A stretch of 23,919 nucleotides of DNA from Tieghemiomyces parasiticus (GCA_027575765.1 JANBPT010000760.1:1-23919); one strand, 5' to 3'. Counted from the stretch's first letter, positions 11,095-23,228 are shown. Made by a program: numbers and translations. Notes: generated by a model not told the origin, from the letters alone.

Positions 11095-13291
11095 TCCTAA
11101 AATGTAGCCATTATCAACCGATGACCCCGGGGAAGCGGTAACCAGGCTGACTCCGTAAATGATGGAATTCGGGGTGAGAAGGAAGACAGGTTAAACGGTT
11201 AAAGGGAAACGCTGTGTGCCCGAAGCTGTGTTAGACTGGAAGAGATAGGAACTACTTGTCCCGTGCCGCCATTTCAATCCTTTACAAGAAACCCCGAAAT
11301 TAATTGGTGAGGAATAGCAAATGCAGAGGACCCACATCCCTATTTTCGCCTACCCACCACGTCACTCTATCGCTGTAGTGATTATAGTTTCAAAGCTACC
11401 GCTTGTCTAATCGACACCAACATTGAGTTAGAGGCCCCAACACCACAGCTCATCTGATTAATAAGTCCTAATCGTTATACGGCAAGGGTGGGTTTACTGT
11501 GGTCATCTGGCAGCTGGTGTAAGTCCGAAAGGGTCGTGATAGGTCATTATTATTTTTAGAGACGGACGAAATGTCGTGCGTTTATAGATGGCGTGGAAAT
11601 TTTGGCCTGTCAGCTGTCAAAACCATGGGTTGGAGGCGAGATTCGCTGCCTATCGGTGCAGAGGAAGGGTGGCAAGGCTTTACCATCAGCTGTGGCTCGA
11701 GCGAAGACTAGTCATCCCAAGTTAACCGCCCCTTAGATCTAGTGCGCCTGATAAGCTACCAACGGATAATGGCTTCAACTAAACGTAGGTTGCGAAGCGG
11801 GGAAAAGCTATGGGCGCAATTCTGTTGCCCATCGAGGAGGTGGGCCCTATTCAAATGGAGCGACAAAGGCTGCAGGCCAGTCTAATTTCTTGCGCACAAT
11901 AAATGAGTTTAGGTGACCCCAGTCATGGTTTACACTTCTGTACATCGGACTCTTTTTCCAGTGGACAATACTGGCTCGATTATGCCAAGCGAGCTAGGAA
12001 TTAACTAGTGCTTGGTTAAGCAGCTAAAGTGGTATATTAATTCAACTTGGTAAGTAGGCCTAGCTTTCTACTTCAATGAAAATAGCCGCTATCCTTTGGG
12101 CAAGCTAGTGAGTAGGTTTAAGTCGATTCTCTTCAATGTAGCGGGACATTATTTATCCACTCCGACTGGGCAGATCCCGCGTCAGAAGGGATACACCCCA
12201 AATAAGGGCGTCATGAAATCAGGGCTCTTGAAGAAAATTTCAGGGCGCTACGACGTGGTGCCATTTAGTTCGTAGTAGAGTCGTAGCTAAGCTCATAGCC
12301 CCAATGTTTAGGACCCTCCCCAACAGTGACCTGGTGCCGGCCCGCAATACAGTGGCTGAGTTGCACCAAATCCGAGAAGGATCAATATACCGTCCCAGTC
12401 AGGCCTGTCGATGGATGTGGGTACCTGTACTCACCAAACCCCCCTCTTTCCCTCCTTGTACCAGTGCTATACTGACCTAAAAATAAACCCCACCTGAGCT
12501 ACATTAAGCTCTTCTTATGGAGACGAGGAGCAATGATGGCTGCTGCAAAGCCCGCACCCCGCGAGTCCTCTTGTCGCTGTACCTTATTTTTACACCCGTC
12601 CTATCAGGCAAGCATCAAAGGGTATTGATTTCGCCTGTACCTGACTTTTGCTTTTATACACGCCTCCACCAGTAGTATATCGTCTCTTTAGCTCACTTGA
12701 CAGCTGACGGTGAAGTTGGGCCATTTTGGAGCCACTCAAATATTATCTAGAGACCATCGACCGCTGACCCTTCGTCTTCGCGCCAAAATGTGTCAAGTGT
12801 CAGCTACCCGCTCATTGTCCAAAAAAAGAGGAAGAGGTGTAGCTACAATCACAACACAAAATGTAGTGGGTCATTAGGCCAGGAGTGCGATGTGTTAGGG
12901 TCTCCAAGTGTTTCCCTGAACATCAGTTATGCTAGACGATTTTCGGTTATGCCGTGACGTCAATCTAGTCGGCGGACTGCGTTCGTACAGCCATTACCAG
13001 AGGAGGTATACTTGTTCGACTTTCTCCCACCTGTTCCATCCGCTGGGTCCCGACCGTTTCGGTGTAACCCGGCCGTATTGATATTACTGATACGGCCCCT
13101 CCTTTCTGACTTGGTTGGGTAGGTCAGCAGTTGGGCATTAGGATGGGGCGAGATTAGTGGGAAAGGGTAAACCTAAAAGTGATACTCGGTAGGGCATCGT
13201 CTCTCCTCTAGGATCAAGGCGGTTGATAATGTATCCAAGTACTATGTAGGATAGAAACGCCACGGTCAGTAACCGTTAGCAATTTCATTAC
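11095..13291. other. 2.2 kb without a gene
   Basis: This is the longest stretch without a 60-codon frame on either strand. Stops are dense in all frames. I see no conserved rRNA segment, no tRNA T-arm with pairing, no tandem or dispersed repeat, no promoter pair and no hairpin followed by T-run. Composition looks balanced, with no strong skew block. Confidence 0.6.
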
Positions 13292-13762
13292 TCAGGGGAA
13301 CAACGATATAGATAGGGCACCAGCCTCACGCACAGTATTGATCCGAGTGATGTCGGGCATGACGGGCAAGAATTGGTGCCTGTTTGAATTTTCAATGGTA
13401 GCAGGTAATGCATGCGAGCACAGTCGACAGCCCCCTCCCTGAGTTGTTGGCGGTGCTCGGGTAAACCTGGACTGTGATTGTGGCCTGCAATACAACACTG
13501 GTAGGGGCCCCTTCACTATAGCGCATGTCCAGTCTCGGTTGCAGTACATGGGCAGGGTGGCCAGCACCACCCCCAAGCGGCAGTGGTAAGATGACATGTT
13601 CAACCTGCCTATTGCAGCAGGACACCTTGGCCTTTTGTGCAGCATATCACGGTTATCCATTCCGATGCTGTTGAGGGCCACATAGGACAGACACAATGAG
13701 GGGGTGGCGAGTGAAGCTTTCTGCTTGGCCCTAAATGCAGTGCAGGTCGCCAACCCGCCCAT
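13292..13762 (-). other. 156-codon open frame, not supported as a gene
   Basis: This is the second longest frame. It overlaps two other minus-strand frames (13392-13625 and 13609-13821) in different registers, showing that the patch is simply poor in stops. The translation is high in Cys, Arg, Pro and Ser and has no recognisable domain order, metal-binding spacing or membrane segment. I see no ribosome binding site at the start. Length is at the level expected by chance for the window. Confidence 0.08.
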
Positions 13763-14133
13763 GCGGACGCATGCGCTCTTACATTGTTGGTGCGTCCCCC
13801 CCAGGCAGCACTACCACTCATCTACTGTATGGATTAACTCTCGACGAGAATAGATTTAGGGAGGGATCCACCTGCGATGGAAGGTAATGCCGAACAGACT
13901 GCACTGACCGGGTCGATTGAAGATTGGGCACCAGATTTCGCCGTCAAGGTAGATGGTGATATTGACCAGGCCTGGAAACGTGGACAGGTCCCAACCCCCA
14001 ACTAAAAGCCAGTATAGTAACCAACCTGTCGATCTGTTTACCCGCGCCGTACCCCGAGTGACTAGACAAGAATTATGCGACCCCCCGTCACCAAATACAT
14101 CAGTACCTCACCAACGCCGCCTTCCACTCCGCG

Positions 14134-14187
14134 ATAATCTCACCAGTCACTCATTCCCACCACCAACCCCACTTTCCCCTTCTCCTT
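14134..14187 (+). repeat. G-depleted tract
   Basis: Only one G (14146) occurs in 54 bases; the rest is mainly C with A and T. It sits inside a 99-codon plus-strand frame (13953-14252) whose translation here is Pro/Ser/Thr-rich simply because of the base composition. Confidence 0.7.
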
Positions 14188-15229
14188 GGTATACCAAAGC
14201 CGAATCAGGTTATTTTTGTCGGACAATCCAGCCGGCCACCGTGGTGCGTTAGTATAATTGGTCCCTAGCGTGACAAAAAAGAAGGTTTATTAGGATAATT
14301 ACGGTAGAGGGAAGCCGTAACGACTAGGCTGCTGAATGTACAATGGAAACTCGCCACCCAGACACTTGTCCTCACGAGTACCCTGGCTAGCGTGCACTTG
14401 AAGTTACTGCTACGCGAAGCTTTGCCTAAATTCAACTTCGCAAACTTAACTCATACGCAACTGCAAACCAGAGGGGAGGAGAGGGGGACGCGGGTAGTCT
14501 CTTAAAAGGTCCGAAGTATTAGCCTCAGGATATCACTATCCTTGGAACAACAGGGTGGTCAGGGACGAACCGGAAATCTGAATACGCACTGCCGAAGTGA
14601 CTAGATACGAACCAATGTGCAGGTAAATATAAAAAGAGTCGATAAGTTAGCACGTCAGATAGAACATCCTCCGACGCCTGCCCGGGATTGGGTGCGCTGT
14701 TCGGACCAAGCCCCTTAGCCATGCCACCGTGCGATGGGCTCCCCACTCACTCTCACCAAAATTCTGGCGTACGCATCTTCCCCCCCCTCCCTCATTAGGA
14801 CCAGGTGCCCATCCCCCCAATAATGGTTGACACTCGCTATTGCTGCCGGCGACGCATCTGTACAGGTTGCAGCCCCAATCCAGCTCCGACCCGCCGGGTG
14901 CCGCCTTACACACCTCTAATATGTGCCTTACTCGCTATATTTTACCGCCCCACCACACCGAGCGCTTCACTCGCATTACTTATTACAGGCAATCGTGAGC
15001 CAGGCCGCAGATGTAGTGCGTAGATGCTGGGAAGCGGTCACAGGGGAAGTAGTGAGGCCGAGCGCGGCTGGTGCGTGAAATAACGATGGGGTTGCGGGCA
15101 TAGTTTATTGCAGTAGCAATGAAGGGAGGTTCGCGTGTATGTTTTCTTAGACAGTCAGTCATAAGAAGACACTGCAATCCAGCGGTAATATGAAGGGTTG
15201 TACTGGCATAGACTAGCGTCGAATAATCC

Positions 15230-15293
15230 TAGTTGTGGAATGAGGAATAGTGGTTTAGAAAGAAATGAAACGAAGGGAGAAGTAGGGAAGGGG
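15230..15293 (+). repeat. C-depleted purine-rich tract
   Basis: One C (15271) in 64 bases; the rest is dominated by A and G with scattered T. It lies in a 620-base interval (15178-15800) that has no 60-codon frame on either strand and in which I see nothing else. Confidence 0.7.
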
Positions 15294-15837
15294 CGTATCT
15301 GTATAAAAATGAAGGTAGCCTTTACGCATACTACTTAAATGGGTTAGAGTCGCCATTGAAGAGACTCACGCAGGCTTATGTGTGCATGTAAAATTGCAGC
15401 CTGGGTTCAAGCCATTGACTGCACATCTCAAGCTTGCAAGTAATAACAGTGACGATAACTGCAGGTGGTGTGGCCTGACGCTGTGGTTTACTGGGAGTCG
15501 ATAGGTGACCTCAGTCCCCGCCCCTCAAACGAATAGAAGGTAGGCGGGGTGAAAGGTGGCACTCGGAAGTGGTCAGAGAAGAGTCTAAGCTCCTGAGGCC
15601 CGCAATGACCACCACCTACTGGTATTTCAGCTGAGTAGCCAATTTTACCACGTACGAAAAGAACGACCAGAACAATTATATTTAGAAGGAGGTGTACAGC
15701 CCAGTCTAGTGGCTAGGGAGCCGCCGCCAACAAGGAAGTAGTGTTCAAGCCCACACACGCGCATTATCCACGTCAGCCTCCGGCGGACTAGGCGCACCAG
15801 ATGCTAAAGGGGATTCAATTTGAACAAATAGGGTGCC

Positions 15838-16221
15838 CTAATCAGCTACCCGACGGAGGGGATGGAATGGGTGGGGAAATGGGTGGGAACGTTCAGCAGT
15901 GCTTAGTTGAGGGTGGTACCGACTTGTTCCTCTCATCCCCATACACACACTACCTTCATTGCATTCCCCCCCCCACCTCCCTACCCTCCCAAGCCGCCGA
16001 CTTAAGTAGGGCATACTGGAAGACCCTGAACTTGCGCCTAGGCCACACTCTCCTCCGCCCTCATTCCACAGAGGTCGGATTGCCTGATTAGGTGCATCGT
16101 TTTCAGGGGCAAGCACGAGTTGGCCGGAAAAGGAGCACAAGCCTACCTGGACTCCGTCGCGATGCGGGGTGGTGTAGGGGGCAATTGGAAAAGGTCCCAC
16201 CGCCATCATATTTTTTTTCAT
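15838..16221 (-). other. 127-codon open frame, not supported as a gene
   Basis: This frame lies opposite a 96-codon plus-strand frame (15801-16091). Both are open because the patch is rich in G and C runs and poor in TA and TGA. The translation is Gly/Arg/Ser/Pro-rich and of low complexity. No known domain or start signal is visible. Confidence 0.08.
15858..15887 (+). other. G-quadruplex-capable motif
   Basis: Five G-tracts lie within 30 bases: GGGG (15858-15861), GGG (15869-15871), GGGG (15873-15876), GGG (15881-15883) and GGG (15885-15887), with loops of 7, 1, 4 and 1 bases. This meets the standard four-tract rule with one tract to spare. It is the only plus-strand site I found that does. 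No gene or promoter beside it gives it a context. Confidence 0.7.
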
Positions 16222-17094
16222 CCTGCTGGGAGTAGGAAGTTATAGTGAATCGGTGCTCTCGCTGGTCAGTAGCGGGTGGCAGGGTTAAGGCCAGCGGGAC
16301 GAGAGACTGAGAGTCCGCACGTTCGTTGTTCGGAGCTGGCCGGGCCGACAGATTGGCATGGTCCAAGGGATCGGTTTATTAGTAATTTTATGAATTGCCG
16401 GTGCCAGCCGGCGAAGGTAAAGAATAGAGTGCTCAACCGGGTCGTTAGCTAACAGTGGATTGTGCTCCTGAACGGAGGAACTCGGCCCGTACATTGGGCG
16501 GCCAGCCACACCCCATTGGTGCCCAGGTGACGATGGCTGGCACTGTATCGTATCGATGCCCCAAGTCTCGGCTTAACCGCAGGTCCCCATTGCTCGACAA
16601 CCCCTTACCATTAATCGCCACCATACGAACTACCGGCAACTCCTCACGAAAATAAAACAGATTATATATGTATTGACCGGAGATGGGCAGCTTCCTGGGT
16701 GCTCTAGAGTAATCTAACGTTCATCCTCTCCAGCCGCATTATTCCTCGCCCACTCTATTTTTCCTGCTTCAGGTAAACTCGTCCGGGCCACAGCCTACCG
16801 CGACCCGCTTGGAACCAGCGCTTACTTACCAGCTAGGAGGTGATAATCCACCCTCTCCAAACACTAGCCAGCACTTGCCACTATCAAAGCTCACTGCCGC
16901 TATTGGCCACGTCCAGGTATACGTGCTCCTCGATACGGCCCGGCAATTCGTCTGCTCCGTTCACTCCCTTCGTTATCCCTCACGCGCATACCCGCATACT
17001 GGGATGGACTCTAGAGACTCCTTATTGATTGACGCATTATCCTCACCGATATCAATGAAGAGTAAAAAAGCAACAACCTTGACCACTAAAATAT

Positions 17095-17211
17095 AAGGAG
17101 GGTGACTTGATGTCATTCGGTTCGCCTCCCCTGGACAACCTCACCGCCAATCAGCTCGTCGTCCCCTTATCGACCAGCCATGGTTCTGGAGGGGGGCTGC
17201 GAGCAGGGTGA
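17095..17211 (+). other. 33-codon frame behind a Shine-Dalgarno-like site
   Basis: AAGGAGG (17095-17101) lies eight bases upstream of an ATG (17110), which opens 33 codons to a TGA at 17209-17211. The site overlaps the TAA (17094-17096) closing a 95-codon frame, an arrangement that would suggest translational coupling in a bacterium. The short product is Gly/Ser/Leu-rich and not recognised. A coincidence of this kind is expected somewhere in a window this long, so support is weak. Confidence 0.1.
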
Positions 17212-17479
17212 AGTGGGCGGTGGTATGGAGAAAGTAACCTACCTGCTGGGCTACGTTGATCTGCGCGCTCCTTGCATCCACAACCTAGCCCCCCACCAAT
17301 CTCTCGCTTGTTACGTTGAGTGCCTCGTTGTATCAAAAAAGAGCCACGGGCCCATAATACTTGCCACACCGTCTTCACAAAACTATCGTCGCATCAAGCC
17401 TGGTCTATGCTCGTCGTTTATTTTTGCCATGGCTTGCATAACCCCCCACCGTTCCAAGTAAGCTGTGATGTCACTACGA

Positions 17480-17511
17480 CGGGCTTTCGGTTAGCTCATT
17501 AATGAAGCCCG
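17480..17511 (+). other. Inverted repeat around the start of the longest frame
   Basis: CGGGCTT (17480-17486) pairs with AAGCCCG (17505-17511), leaving an 18-base loop whose last three bases are the ATG (17502-17504) of the 160-codon frame. No ribosome binding site is visible in the loop. A seven-base-pair repeat with this loop is common by chance. Confidence 0.35.
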
Positions 17512-17984
17512 GAACAGCATTTCCCCGGACCAGTTTCTACAGGCACGGTCAACGGCGGGGTGGCGACAGAGGTGGGGTGATACTTAGTCGCTCAAGCCAT
17601 CTATGCGTGGCAATGTATGTATATCGGTGTACAGAACCCCTGAGCGGACTTTGCGGACGCATTGTTTCATTCAAAGGGGATGAAGAGGAGGGTTCACCGA
17701 GCGGGGTTCATTCATTGAGGGGCCCTGGCCCCTTGGACGTGCAACTCCCCTACAACGGACTTCCCGATATGGGCGGGAATGTACAACGCGGCCTTCGCTC
17801 GCAGTGCCCGTCGGACCTGATTCCTTTATACTTCACATTTGTTTCCTATGCTCTGGACCCGTACATGTCTACAATTATGTATCGGCACACCCAGAAAAGT
17901 GAAGAACGGATACTTGATCGCTCCTTAAGGCCAAGTACGGCTGCCCGTGTAAAGGTGGGGGGGGTACTTACCGTGAGGCAGTAG
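17502..17984 (+). other. Longest open frame (160 codons), not supported as a gene
   Basis: This is the longest frame in the window, from ATG to TAG. There is no Shine-Dalgarno-like sequence upstream. Residue composition is dominated by Gly, Arg, Ser and Pro, with no hydrophobic helix, repeat or motif that I recognise. Codon choice looks flat, with rare and common synonyms mixed for Arg, Gly, Leu and Ser. Its length equals what chance predicts as the maximum here. The one curious point is that inverted repeats lie at its start (17480-17511) and 30 bases past its end (18014-18053). I treat it as background. Confidence 0.1.
17718..17733 (+). other. Compact GC-rich inverted repeat
   Basis: AGGGGC (17718-17723) pairs with GCCCCT (17728-17733) over a four-base loop. 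It lies inside the 160-codon frame, with no T-run after it. Confidence 0.5.
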
Positions 17985-18013
17985 GTCCCGCCTGTTTAGA
18001 CCCAGGACGCTGC

Positions 18014-18053
18014 AGTGGTCCCAACCCTGATTGGAAGGAATGCCGGGACCATT
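18014..18053 (+). terminator. Weak terminator-like hairpin
   Basis: Bases 18014-18022 pair with 18045-18053 as nine pairs (one G-T wobble) with the core TGGTCCC/GGGACCA. Four T (18052-18055) overlap the foot of the stem. The loop is 22 bases, far longer than in typical intrinsic terminators, and the T-run is short. It lies 30 bases after the end of the 160-codon frame. This is most likely chance. Confidence 0.12.
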
Positions 18054-19193
18054 TTCAGTGTATGTCCCATGAGGGAACTACTCTCCATATCGCCCTCGAG
18101 CTGGTTTACGTAGCGAGATGTAAGGCCTGCCACATGTGCAGGGCCGGTCATGTCACTTGACCGTGCATAGATTGGATTTTGGAGGTCAGGCGAAACATTT
18201 ACCAATTCCAGTCGGAATTCTTCTCTCCCTGCCGTGCCTCCCCTCAGCCGGGCCACCCTGCCGATTCTACACGATACCTCTCGTAATGGACTGAATCCTT
18301 CCCAATTTGGTAGACCGGCCTCCCAGGCAATCTGATGTGCCTACCATCCTTAGGTGTTTAAGAATGGGGTACATGATACACGCGCGCTGCCGCAACGTTA
18401 AAAGGGGCGCCAGGGGCTTTCGAAACAGAAGGTAGGGTCAAAAGGAGATGGATGCATACTGGTCCGAGTCCTCATAAAGCGAGAGGACCGGAAATGTGGG
18501 GAGGTGCCTTTCGCCGGACTTTGACCCGTCTGACGGACTAGTATTCAGAATTATACCGAGAACAGGTGGGAATCTAGCGAAGCAATGAGGAGGGGTTGAA
18601 GCTATCCTATGCCTCCGAATGGTGGGTTATGGAAATTGCCATTGGGACCCCCGCATTTATTTTCCTAATTATCACTTCTCTCAACGTCCACATTACACAG
18701 TCCTTAAAGGCTCCCACGACGCGCTGTGACGCGGCTCGGGCAGAGTAATTTCATCCGCAGTTCCCATTCTCACTTCTCCACCCTGAGGATCCGCGATTCC
18801 GGTTGTTACGATGAAACCAGCGCAGAAGAAGGAGAGGTGGGCGGCGAGGGAAATGAATACCTTATCTGGGACGACGACTTACGATTAAAGGCGGTAACCG
18901 ACGTCGCCATTAACAAACTCTTCATGGCTGGTCAGTTACAGGGGTTCCTATTGTAACCTGTACGATCCAGAAAGAAAAAGAGAGAGACACGCACTCCTTC
19001 ATGCTCGTCCTGTGCATGCCCTGCAGCTTTGCAGCCGACAGGGGTGCGGTACTCTAAATAGGCTGATCACCATCTTCCTCCAGAGTCAGAGCTGGGACTT
19101 CAAAAGAATTAGTGCCGTTAAGTGGGTAATAGACGAAGGGGAGGGGATGTGAGAGATGCTCGGTATGATTATATCGAAGAGGTACGTGTTTCC

Positions 19194-19254
19194 GGTGGGG
19201 AGATGGTGTGGGAGTATAAAGTACATGGGTGGGAGTGAAGGAGTAGAAGTAAAT
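19194..19254 (+). repeat. C-depleted G/A-rich tract
   Basis: One C (19224) in 61 bases, with several GGG and GGGG tracts. Spacing of the tracts is too wide for the standard quadruplex rule. It lies inside a minus-strand 90-codon frame (19054-19326) whose translation here is Pro/Thr/Tyr-rich purely from composition. Confidence 0.7.
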
Positions 19255-19622
19255 CTTGGCCATTATTAAACCATCCATAGCCAAGTTCATTTTCTCTCCA
19301 TCATTGGCTTGGGATACCATCCGCACGCCAAGGACACGACGAGGTGGGGAGGGCTGGGCGGCCCCCCTTGATATGCTGTTCGATTAAAAATTTCCATCCC
19401 AGGACCTGCACTACCCATTGTGCGCGATGGTATCGATGGATTGTGATATTTTATTCTCCCGTTAATGAAGGGTCCAAAGTTGGTGAGGGGATTGGTAAAA
19501 TAAACCTGTCCTGGCCGATATCGGGAACATAATGGGATATGGTCCACTAAAACAGCTGATGGATAGGCGGCGTATACCTTGCTCCCTGCGCTAGTATAGG
19601 ACAAGTCGATGGTGATAACCAA

Positions 19623-20943
19623 GACGCCGTCTAGTTCGATGAATAAATACCGGCCACTTCATCACCGTGTAGATCGCGAAGTGTAAAGGACGCAGGAAAG
19701 TAGGCAAAAAAATATTTGGAAAGGGGATGGATTCATGGGCCACAGAGTAGATAACTCGGTATGTAAAAATCGTAGAGAGCTTGCCATGGTACCGGGACGG
19801 TCGGTGTACTATTCCTTACCCTATTCCGTGCCTAATAGGTCTATAATTTTTGTAACTTTAACTTGAACGATAGCCTTTGTAGACCTTGGTTAGCGAGCCG
19901 TTAAGCTTTAGTGTGAAGGGGGTGATAAAGGAACAAGGGCCCATGTTCCTCGCTCCCGGATGGGTTTAAAACTTAATTCACCTATGAACTGGCAAGGTGT
20001 TGTGGTTTCTAATTATCGTGCTAGAAACCAGGCCAAATTGAACGCACCCTATTCCTCCGAAGTATTCTGGACGCAAGACGGCTTTTAACCCCTGTGGTCT
20101 GAATCGAATATACCGTCGCGCTATCCGTTTCCCCCATGATACATTATATGGCGTGGTTTGCTGTCATGATCATGAAAGTAAAGCCTACTAGCTGTGGTTT
20201 CCGAATAGGGGGAAAATATGCGGAATATCTCCATCTGCTGACATCTTAATGTTGCAGCGTGACTTACATTGCCCGTAAAAGCTTAAAAAGTGATTTCAGC
20301 AAAGCCAGCCAAACACCTTCAGCGTCAATCAGCCATTATGTTATTCCGAGCCCCACCGCGACAGGTTAGGGCTCCTGCCACATCTTGAATAATAGTATTC
20401 CAGGTAAGGTATGTCTATCTGACGACTGATTCGATGGCGAAGTTTTACCTTGCACTTTTCAGCCAACCCTGACTACCAAGGTGTGCAGCTCTTCCCCTGC
20501 TCTACACTGTAAATTGAATCCGGGTTCAAAACGGTCAATGGAGTGGATTGCGTTCTTCACAGCCCTATCCGCACGAAGCAAACTATAAAAAGGCGAGTGC
20601 TTCAACTTGCCTGGTTCGCCGTCCACATAAAGGTGTGCGATTAACCTATCGTTCGCAAATTAGATGCTATCGTTGACCGACCGTTAGAGAGGTAGTTTGG
20701 GGTCTTATTGTATCTAAAGCGAGTATGCCAACTGGTCTAATATATCTCCTCTTGTTGCTACAACCTGGAGGTCCCATGGCTTAGGGGGTTGGTTTGGGCA
20801 TGCAATTCCAAAAGTAACAAAGTCATTAAACCGGCTAAAGTGTGGGAATAGGAGGCACGGAGCTAGTGCGCCACACCCTAAGGTGAACTCCAGCTAGTTA
20901 GTACATGCGCCTCTAAAAAATTAATCGCGGTGCAAATGACGAC
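19623..20943. other. 1.3 kb without a gene
   Basis: No 60-codon frame exists on either strand. The bases GAGCCGT near 19896 recall the start of group II intron domain V, but the rest of that domain is absent. A TATAAT near 19841 has no -35 partner. I see no repeats or structured RNA. Confidence 0.6.
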
Positions 20944-21177
20944 CTATATCGCAATATTTACGGCTGCCCGCACTACTACATAGCCAGCGAAGCAACAACG
21001 GCTGCTGCAGGCCAACGCACTCATTTCCTCTTCCACTGTTCCCGCCAAGAATTTAGAGTCCTTCAGATACTTTTTATATTGGCTATATTTTAATGCAGCG
21101 CCTCCGGTACAAATACCTTGGCCCAAAACCTTCTTTGGTTCTTAACCGTTGGTCTGGTAGTTTGAGGCCAACTTGAA

Positions 21178-21187
21178 CCCCCCCCCC
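21178..21187 (+). repeat. C10 homopolymer
   Basis: Ten consecutive C form the longest homopolymer in the window. It lies in a gap between short frames (21127-21517) and has no gene to act on. Confidence 0.6.
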
Positions 21188-23214
21188 AGCCCTAAATTCA
21201 AAGCGCACTGACCTCCGCTACTTTCCCCGCCCGATGCATCATATTCTCCCTAAATCGCCTCCAACGGTAGTTTGCAACCGTGACCGCACTCCTGGGTATT
21301 TGAATTGGCAGATCATAGGAAAGGAGGCACAGATGGATTGTCATATTTTATGATACCCCTTGGTTCACGGTAGGTTATCAAAGAGTTAATTGATAAATCA
21401 GTGGATGTTAATAAAGGCCTGGAAAGGCGTCCCCGACTCACACTATTAAGGTGGGTTATGTCGAGTTTAGATGTCTAGCTAGGAGAAGGGGGTTTAGTAA
21501 CTACCAGTAAGGCAAGAGTGGGATGGCGCCTTGGCGAACAGGGTCCTCCATCGCACACCCTCATTACACTCTGGCCCCTCTCATTTAAACGACTCGAATC
21601 CCTCGTCAATAGCGGGTTGCAGCTACCTTACCGACCACGTCCAGGTGTATCGTTTTGGTTTCCAGACGTTAAACGCAATGTAGATGGAGGTCGAAGCTGA
21701 GAGGGTGGGGATGGCGCACGTGATGACTTACAACGCCGAAATCGGCCCCCGCTTACGGGGTTACTACAATAGTCACGAGCCAAAGGGGTCAGGGAAGCCG
21801 TTTTAATCTACATCCCCCTCTAGGTTAAATCGTATATTTGCCCAACACTTTCGTACTCAGATAGCTGGGGTCCTTTGGCCACCCACGTTTATCGGCGGTA
21901 CGCCCCGGTAAGTGGTGTTTCTTGGCGAGGATGCTCATACTAAACGGCAGTGACTGACCGCCCACTTTAGAGCGAATGGGCCTCACACTCCCGTACACAT
22001 ACCTAGCGGGCTATGCGGACAGAAAGGGCGGGTTGGTACGAAAAGGAAGTGGGCTATATCCGACATACTATCAAGTCAGGGGTGATAAGGGATACCTTCA
22101 CAGCATGGTGTTCGGCCAGAGTTTATCGTACTGCCGTGGAAGGCAAGAAGGGAGGGGTGTCCAGGTCATGCGGGAGGCCTGCTTGGATCGCATCCTGCAT
22201 AGACTTGGCCGGCCTCACACTTTCTTAATAGATTCAGCTGCACAGATTACTACAGAGTGAAACCCGCCCGACCGACCCCTCACTCACTTCGGACTTGCGT
22301 TGGAATCCAACCCCGCACCTACGTTAATTATAGTAAGCTTACTTTTACAGGAATAAGAGATTGTATCACCACAATCAAGGCCTGGTATCGCCCCGTGGTT
22401 AGAGCGGAGGGGAAGGTGGTGGCGGTCTAGGGGTATCGAACCAACTCCGACGGGATACCCCATCCGGTATTCAGTTGCTAATGAAATAGACGCGCTAAGA
22501 AAGGGGCAATGTTAAGTCCGACGTTCGGTCCCAAACGAGGCACAGGGGCGAGGGGATTATTGTATCGACCTCACGGGTACCCAGTGCCCACGATGGCGAT
22601 CGTAGTCGTTGCTTCAAAATAGAAACCCGACACACATTGATTTCATTATGTGCGGAGCGGACGCCCCCCATTCCAGCCATACAGTCTCTTCCGGGAGTCC
22701 GATTGCATGTGTGGCTCAATAATGCGATGTTCTCGAAAAATAACCACGTTAAAATCCAAGTTTTTGTTTTTTTGAAAAATGAATAGGATAAACTACGGAA
22801 GGAGGAAGGGGGTGGATCTGTTACCACCGCTGGTTCCACTCGCTGTGAAACACGACACCGTGATCATGCCTAATAGCCAGGGGCAATAAGGCGGAGTACT
22901 TGAATGAAAGGATAGCGGAGAATCAGTCGCTGATGTTGGCGTGTGTCTGGAGGGGGGGGTTCCGAAAGGTAGAACCGTATCTAGCGAGGCAAACAAACAG
23001 AACAGTGGGATTGCAGGCTGGTGCAAGAAGAACCCAACGAATTGGAAGGCGTAGGAGCAAACCGACACAGCGGCCAGTGATGGATGGTGGGCAGATTGTG
23101 CATCTATGTCCGGCAGTGCTAAGGGGCAAATGTAACTAGTACCGCTGACCTTGGAAAGAATGGATAGGCGGCCGACCTAGGTGGGATATTGCTTGAGGGC
23201 CCACCGCTTATGTC

Positions 23215-23228
23215 GCCATGGCCATGGC
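23215..23228. repeat. 14-base perfect palindrome
   Basis: GCCATGGCCATGGC reads the same on both strands. About one to two palindromes this long are expected by chance in 24 kb, so it is noted without a role. Confidence 0.6.

Noticed and set aside
15396..15420. GGTTCAAGCC resembling a tRNA B box
   Set aside because: The bases flanking the loop do not form a T-stem, and no D-arm or acceptor stem lies upstream.
15684..15705. AAGGAGGTG, a near-perfect Shine-Dalgarno match
   Set aside because: No start codon opens a frame of any length at 5-12 bases downstream; shows how often such sites occur by chance here.
16400..16423. GTGCCAGC followed by GGTAA, recalling the conserved 530-loop segment of small-subunit rRNA
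   Set aside because: The middle does not match, and no other conserved rRNA segment occurs at the right distance on either side.
19890..19905. GAGCCGT as a possible group II intron domain V
   Set aside because: The second strand of the domain V hairpin is missing, and no intron-encoded protein or other domains are present.
21321..21353. AAGGAGG five bases before an ATG
   Set aside because: The frame ends after six codons.
22384..22460. GTGGTTAGAGCGG resembling a tRNA D-arm, with GGTTCGATACC on the opposite strand resembling a T-arm
   Set aside because: The two arms are on different strands, the T-stem pairs poorly, and no matching acceptor stem is present.
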